Assembly (NCBI GenBank): GCA_030737875.1
Contig: CM060922.1
Span: 323,735,956-323,799,955 of the forward strand
DNA length: 64,000 bases
Direction: 5' to 3'
Source: Allium sativum
Lineage: Eukaryota > Streptophyta > Magnoliopsida > Asparagales > Amaryllidaceae
Shown: positions 61,472 to 64,000 of the stretch, one piece after another
How positions within the stretch are numbered: position 1 is the first letter of the stretch
Layout: every line of letters starts with the position of its first letter
Translations under genes and position numbers: made by a program
Notes under the pieces: generated by a model
The model's input: only the letters and a program-made list of their open reading frames with translations
What the model was told of the DNA's origin: nothing
Databases searched by the model: none

Positions 61472-62509
61472 TGTAGCACCCTACCTCCGCTAGGGTCACT
61501 CACAAAGGGAATGCACTAGTTTTGGTGGAGTATTATCCAGGTAAGCATACACAGAGATATCACAAGACAGAACATAAAATAAGCAGCGATAGAAATTAAA
61601 AACCAAATTTCATTACTTTCAAGAAAAGAGTCAAAACCTCACATATCCAAGGTACAAATTATTCCATTACATCAAGTTCTAGATAAAGAAGAATAAACTT
61701 AAAAAAAGTAAATTATTCCCCAAACATAGCAGAAGTGCAGCCATAGCATAGCTCAAGACCAAACCGTACATGAGCTGTCAGAAAGCAAGCTGAATCCAAG
61801 CTAAGAGCTAGTGTTTCCTCCCTGAGGACCTGGGGGGAAAACGAAAGAAAATGAGGCGAAAGAAAAAGGGTCAGTCATAAAGACTGGTAAGTCCTAGTGA
61901 CTTTCAGTATAAAAACTAGTAAAGGTAACAAGACAGGTATAAACTGAAAATAAACATAAGGATGTTGATAAGTCTAGCATGATAAACTAAGATAACGAGA
62001 TAACTCAAGTATAGCATCGCATGTTCAAGGTTCGCTGCACCAACCGTACTAGTATTCTAACCCATGTCAACTATTTATCATGAAGTGATCCCTTGGCCCA
62101 ATATCATGAAGTGACCCATTATGGGGTCCCACGGTACGATCTACTAATTGATCGGCTCCCCACAAGTTCTAGCTCGTCAAGTGTCTGTGTCATACGGCCC
62201 AATCACCAAATGTAGTCACCTGTGCTAGGTCCACCCTAGGGTGTATCAAGTCCTAGGGTGCCAACCACCGGCACGAATCAAGCACGCACAGTGTAAATCT
62301 ACGGGTGCCTAATGCCTGCTTTTTCAACTCTGGACTACGTGCACGACCATAGTCCGTCTGAACCTACAATGGCACACCTACTCAACCGTCATTCTGGTCG
62401 CTTACAATCATCCCAGTAATCGTGCCCCACCCTGCCTAGTCCCAGGGTATCGTGATACATCTAAGTGGGTTACTGCTGAAAAGGACCGCGTAACTAGGGT
62501 TTTCTAATG

Positions 62510-62680
62510 GGTTAAGTGTTGTCATTCAAATTCGTGACTTAACCCTATCCAAATCATGTATCAAGTTGGTTAAGTGTGTTCAAGCGGTTCATGACTTAAC
62601 CCTATCAAATCATCGTGTCAAATTGGTTAAGTGTATTCAAGTGGTTCATGACTTAACCCTATCATGTGACATTAATTCAT
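62510..62680. repeat. 57-58 bp hairpin repeat in family C LTR
   Basis: GGTTAAGTG anchors at 62510, 62568 and 62625, each followed by GACTTAACCC. It corresponds to the 59-bp repeat at 10137-10435. Confidence 0.85.
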
Positions 62681-63785
62681 TAATGCACCCCAACCTCTCA
62701 CATTAGACTAGTTGTTGTGGTCACTGGATTTGCCGAGCGGTTCCGGGCAGATATACACCACAACATAGTCTAACCTCGGGTTCTAGATGCGATATGACCA
62801 ACTACCCACATTGGATCCTATTGTTTGCAGTTACTGATTTGTCGGGCGGTTCCGAGCAGATTTACACTGCAAACTCAACCCAATCTCGAGTTGGCCATTT
62901 TCAAGTTTATCTAAGTGTTATGTTCATGTTCAAGTTTTCATGTCAAAATTCATGTCGAGTTTCATGTCAGATTTCATGTAAGTTTCATGTCACGTTCTTG
63001 TCAATATACAGGTTCAAGTTATAATAACGTTCATATTCAAGTTCAAAGCCAATTCATGTTTTACCTAATCTACCCAAATCGTATTCCCATCGTACGTAAA
63101 CTCGAATCGATACAAATAAATCTAATTAGGGAATAACATAAAAAGGGACAGATATAAGGTGGCAAAAGTGATTACTAGCATAGCAAGGTATAACTTGAGA
63201 TAAATGATTATAAAATTACTGGCATATGGAATGTCGGCCTCAAACATAAAGATTCCAAATCTAGCAAAATGAGGTACTAGTCAAGATAACAGTTGGCATA
63301 AAGTGATAGTCATGGTAACGGTTGACACAAGGTGATAGTCATAAACTTGTGACTAATAGCAGATTCAACATTTCAGGCATGATAATAAGAGGGGTTTTTC
63401 TTTTTTTAATTTATAACATGAATAGGCCCCAAATCAATGTCATAGTAATATACCCAAAGGTCAAGATCCAAGATGAACAAGAATGGATGTAAAACAGTCA
63501 TCATACACAGGTCCAATTTCAATTTACACATATACATATTACGTTTACAGTATAAAACTAAAAGTAACTGGGGCTTACAGATCGTGGTTCGAGAATTAGA
63601 AAAAGAGAGTCGATGTTGAATCTTTATATGCTTAGTCGAGTCCTAACAGAAGTCCCCAAATCAGCAATTCTCTTAACGTAGTTTCGACGTAGAAGAAGTA
63701 GTCTCTTTCTTTAACTTTTCAACCAGAATTAGAGCAGCATAAGGTCAGAGAGAATTTTGTGTAGAGAGACTAGTGTTAGGGGCTG

Positions 63786-63794
63786 TTTATATAG
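63786..63794 (-). promoter_or_regulatory. TATA box of second family C LTR
   Basis: The minus strand reads CTATATAAA. It lies about 165 bp downstream of the E2F-like palindrome, as in the first copy. Confidence 0.65.
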
Positions 63795-63955
63795 GGTCAG
63801 GCCAACGAATGTAGACAGAAATGAGGCCAGATACATTAAAACGAACTCAGACTCAAAAATGGGTTCTGTCACCAGGTCGACCCCCAGGTCGACACTATGG
63901 TCGACCTGGTCCTGGGCAGGTTGACTACATAGTCGACCCCCAGGTCGACCTGGTC

Positions 63956-63979
63956 CTGGGCGGGAAATTTCCCGCCCAG
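63956..63979. promoter_or_regulatory. Extended E2F-type palindrome
   Basis: A perfect 24-bp palindrome whose core equals GGCGGGAAATTTCCCGCC (63959-63976). It is embedded in a cluster of GGTCGACC-like palindromic hexamers (63870-63950). Confidence 0.6.
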
Positions 63980-64000
63980 TGCATTCTGGGGTTTGAATTT

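Larger units (their letters stand above)
61472..64000 (-). repeat. Family C LTR, second copy, truncated by window end
   Basis: Starts TGTAGCACCCTACC at 61472 on the plus strand, the inverted end of a minus-oriented LTR. Blocks match the LTR at 8090-12284: the GGTTAAGT repeats (62510-62680), the 'cacattaga..cactgga..gccg' block (62690-62880), the TATA box (63786-63794), and the GTCGAC-rich cluster and palindrome near 63870-63980. Whether a primer site adjoins 61472 cannot be seen: the bases to the left are the antisense gene, so this is a 3' LTR or a solo LTR. Confidence 0.85.

Overview
This window is plant nuclear DNA, almost certainly repeat-rich heterochromatin of an angiosperm. It is AT-rich, has no recognisable host gene, and is built of nested LTR retrotransposons: initiator-Met-tRNA primer sites, polypurine tracts, 5-bp target duplications, and a decayed Ty3/gypsy gag-pol. 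The species cannot be told from the sequence. I give the repeat families working names A, B, C and T.

Layout. 1-1267: unassigned sequence, including a fragment related to family A. 1273-8020: a 6.75-kb solo LTR of family A (minus, TSD TTTAT). 8090-12284: a family C LTR (minus) with its primer site at 8076-8087. 12285-13441: an LTR-like remnant containing a 423-bp MITE. 14466-29707: a decayed gypsy element, family B (minus). It has a complete 3' LTR, gag, PR, RT, RNase H and INT pseudogenes, and a 5' LTR that has received three insertions: a 294-bp hAT-like MITE, a rearranged family A relative (24022-28432), and a Tat/Ogre-like element (family T) starting at 29708. The undisturbed 3' LTR of B carries the empty sites for all three.

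Element T (29708 to at least 61471, plus) has an LTR with a TATA box, a tRNA-Asn-like pseudogene, a gag fragment, a 66-bp tandem repeat and, convergent to gag, a broken antisense gene with a likely intron. T was itself hit three times: by family A copy A1 (31338-42781, TSD AGAGG), by family A copy A2 (45712-59704, TSD GCAAC), and by a family C LTR at 61472 that runs off the window.

The most notable system is family A. It is a non-autonomous, Tekay-like LTR retrotransposon whose LTRs are about 6.5 kb while its internal region is only about 1.03 kb and has no genes. Its LTRs carry a GC-rich, exon-like leader cassette at a fixed offset (about 0.96-1.3 kb) that differs in sequence between subfamilies. 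In A1 and A2 the cassette ends in a splice-donor-like GTAAGT. Minisatellites and repeated hairpin modules follow. A1 keeps an intact target duplication yet has a 4-kb inversion inside it. Family C LTRs carry a perfect palindrome of two opposed E2F-type sites upstream of their TATA box.

No functional host gene, CRISPR array or rRNA was found. Coordinates of boundaries were read by eye; LTR ends with TSDs are exact, other edges are approximate.
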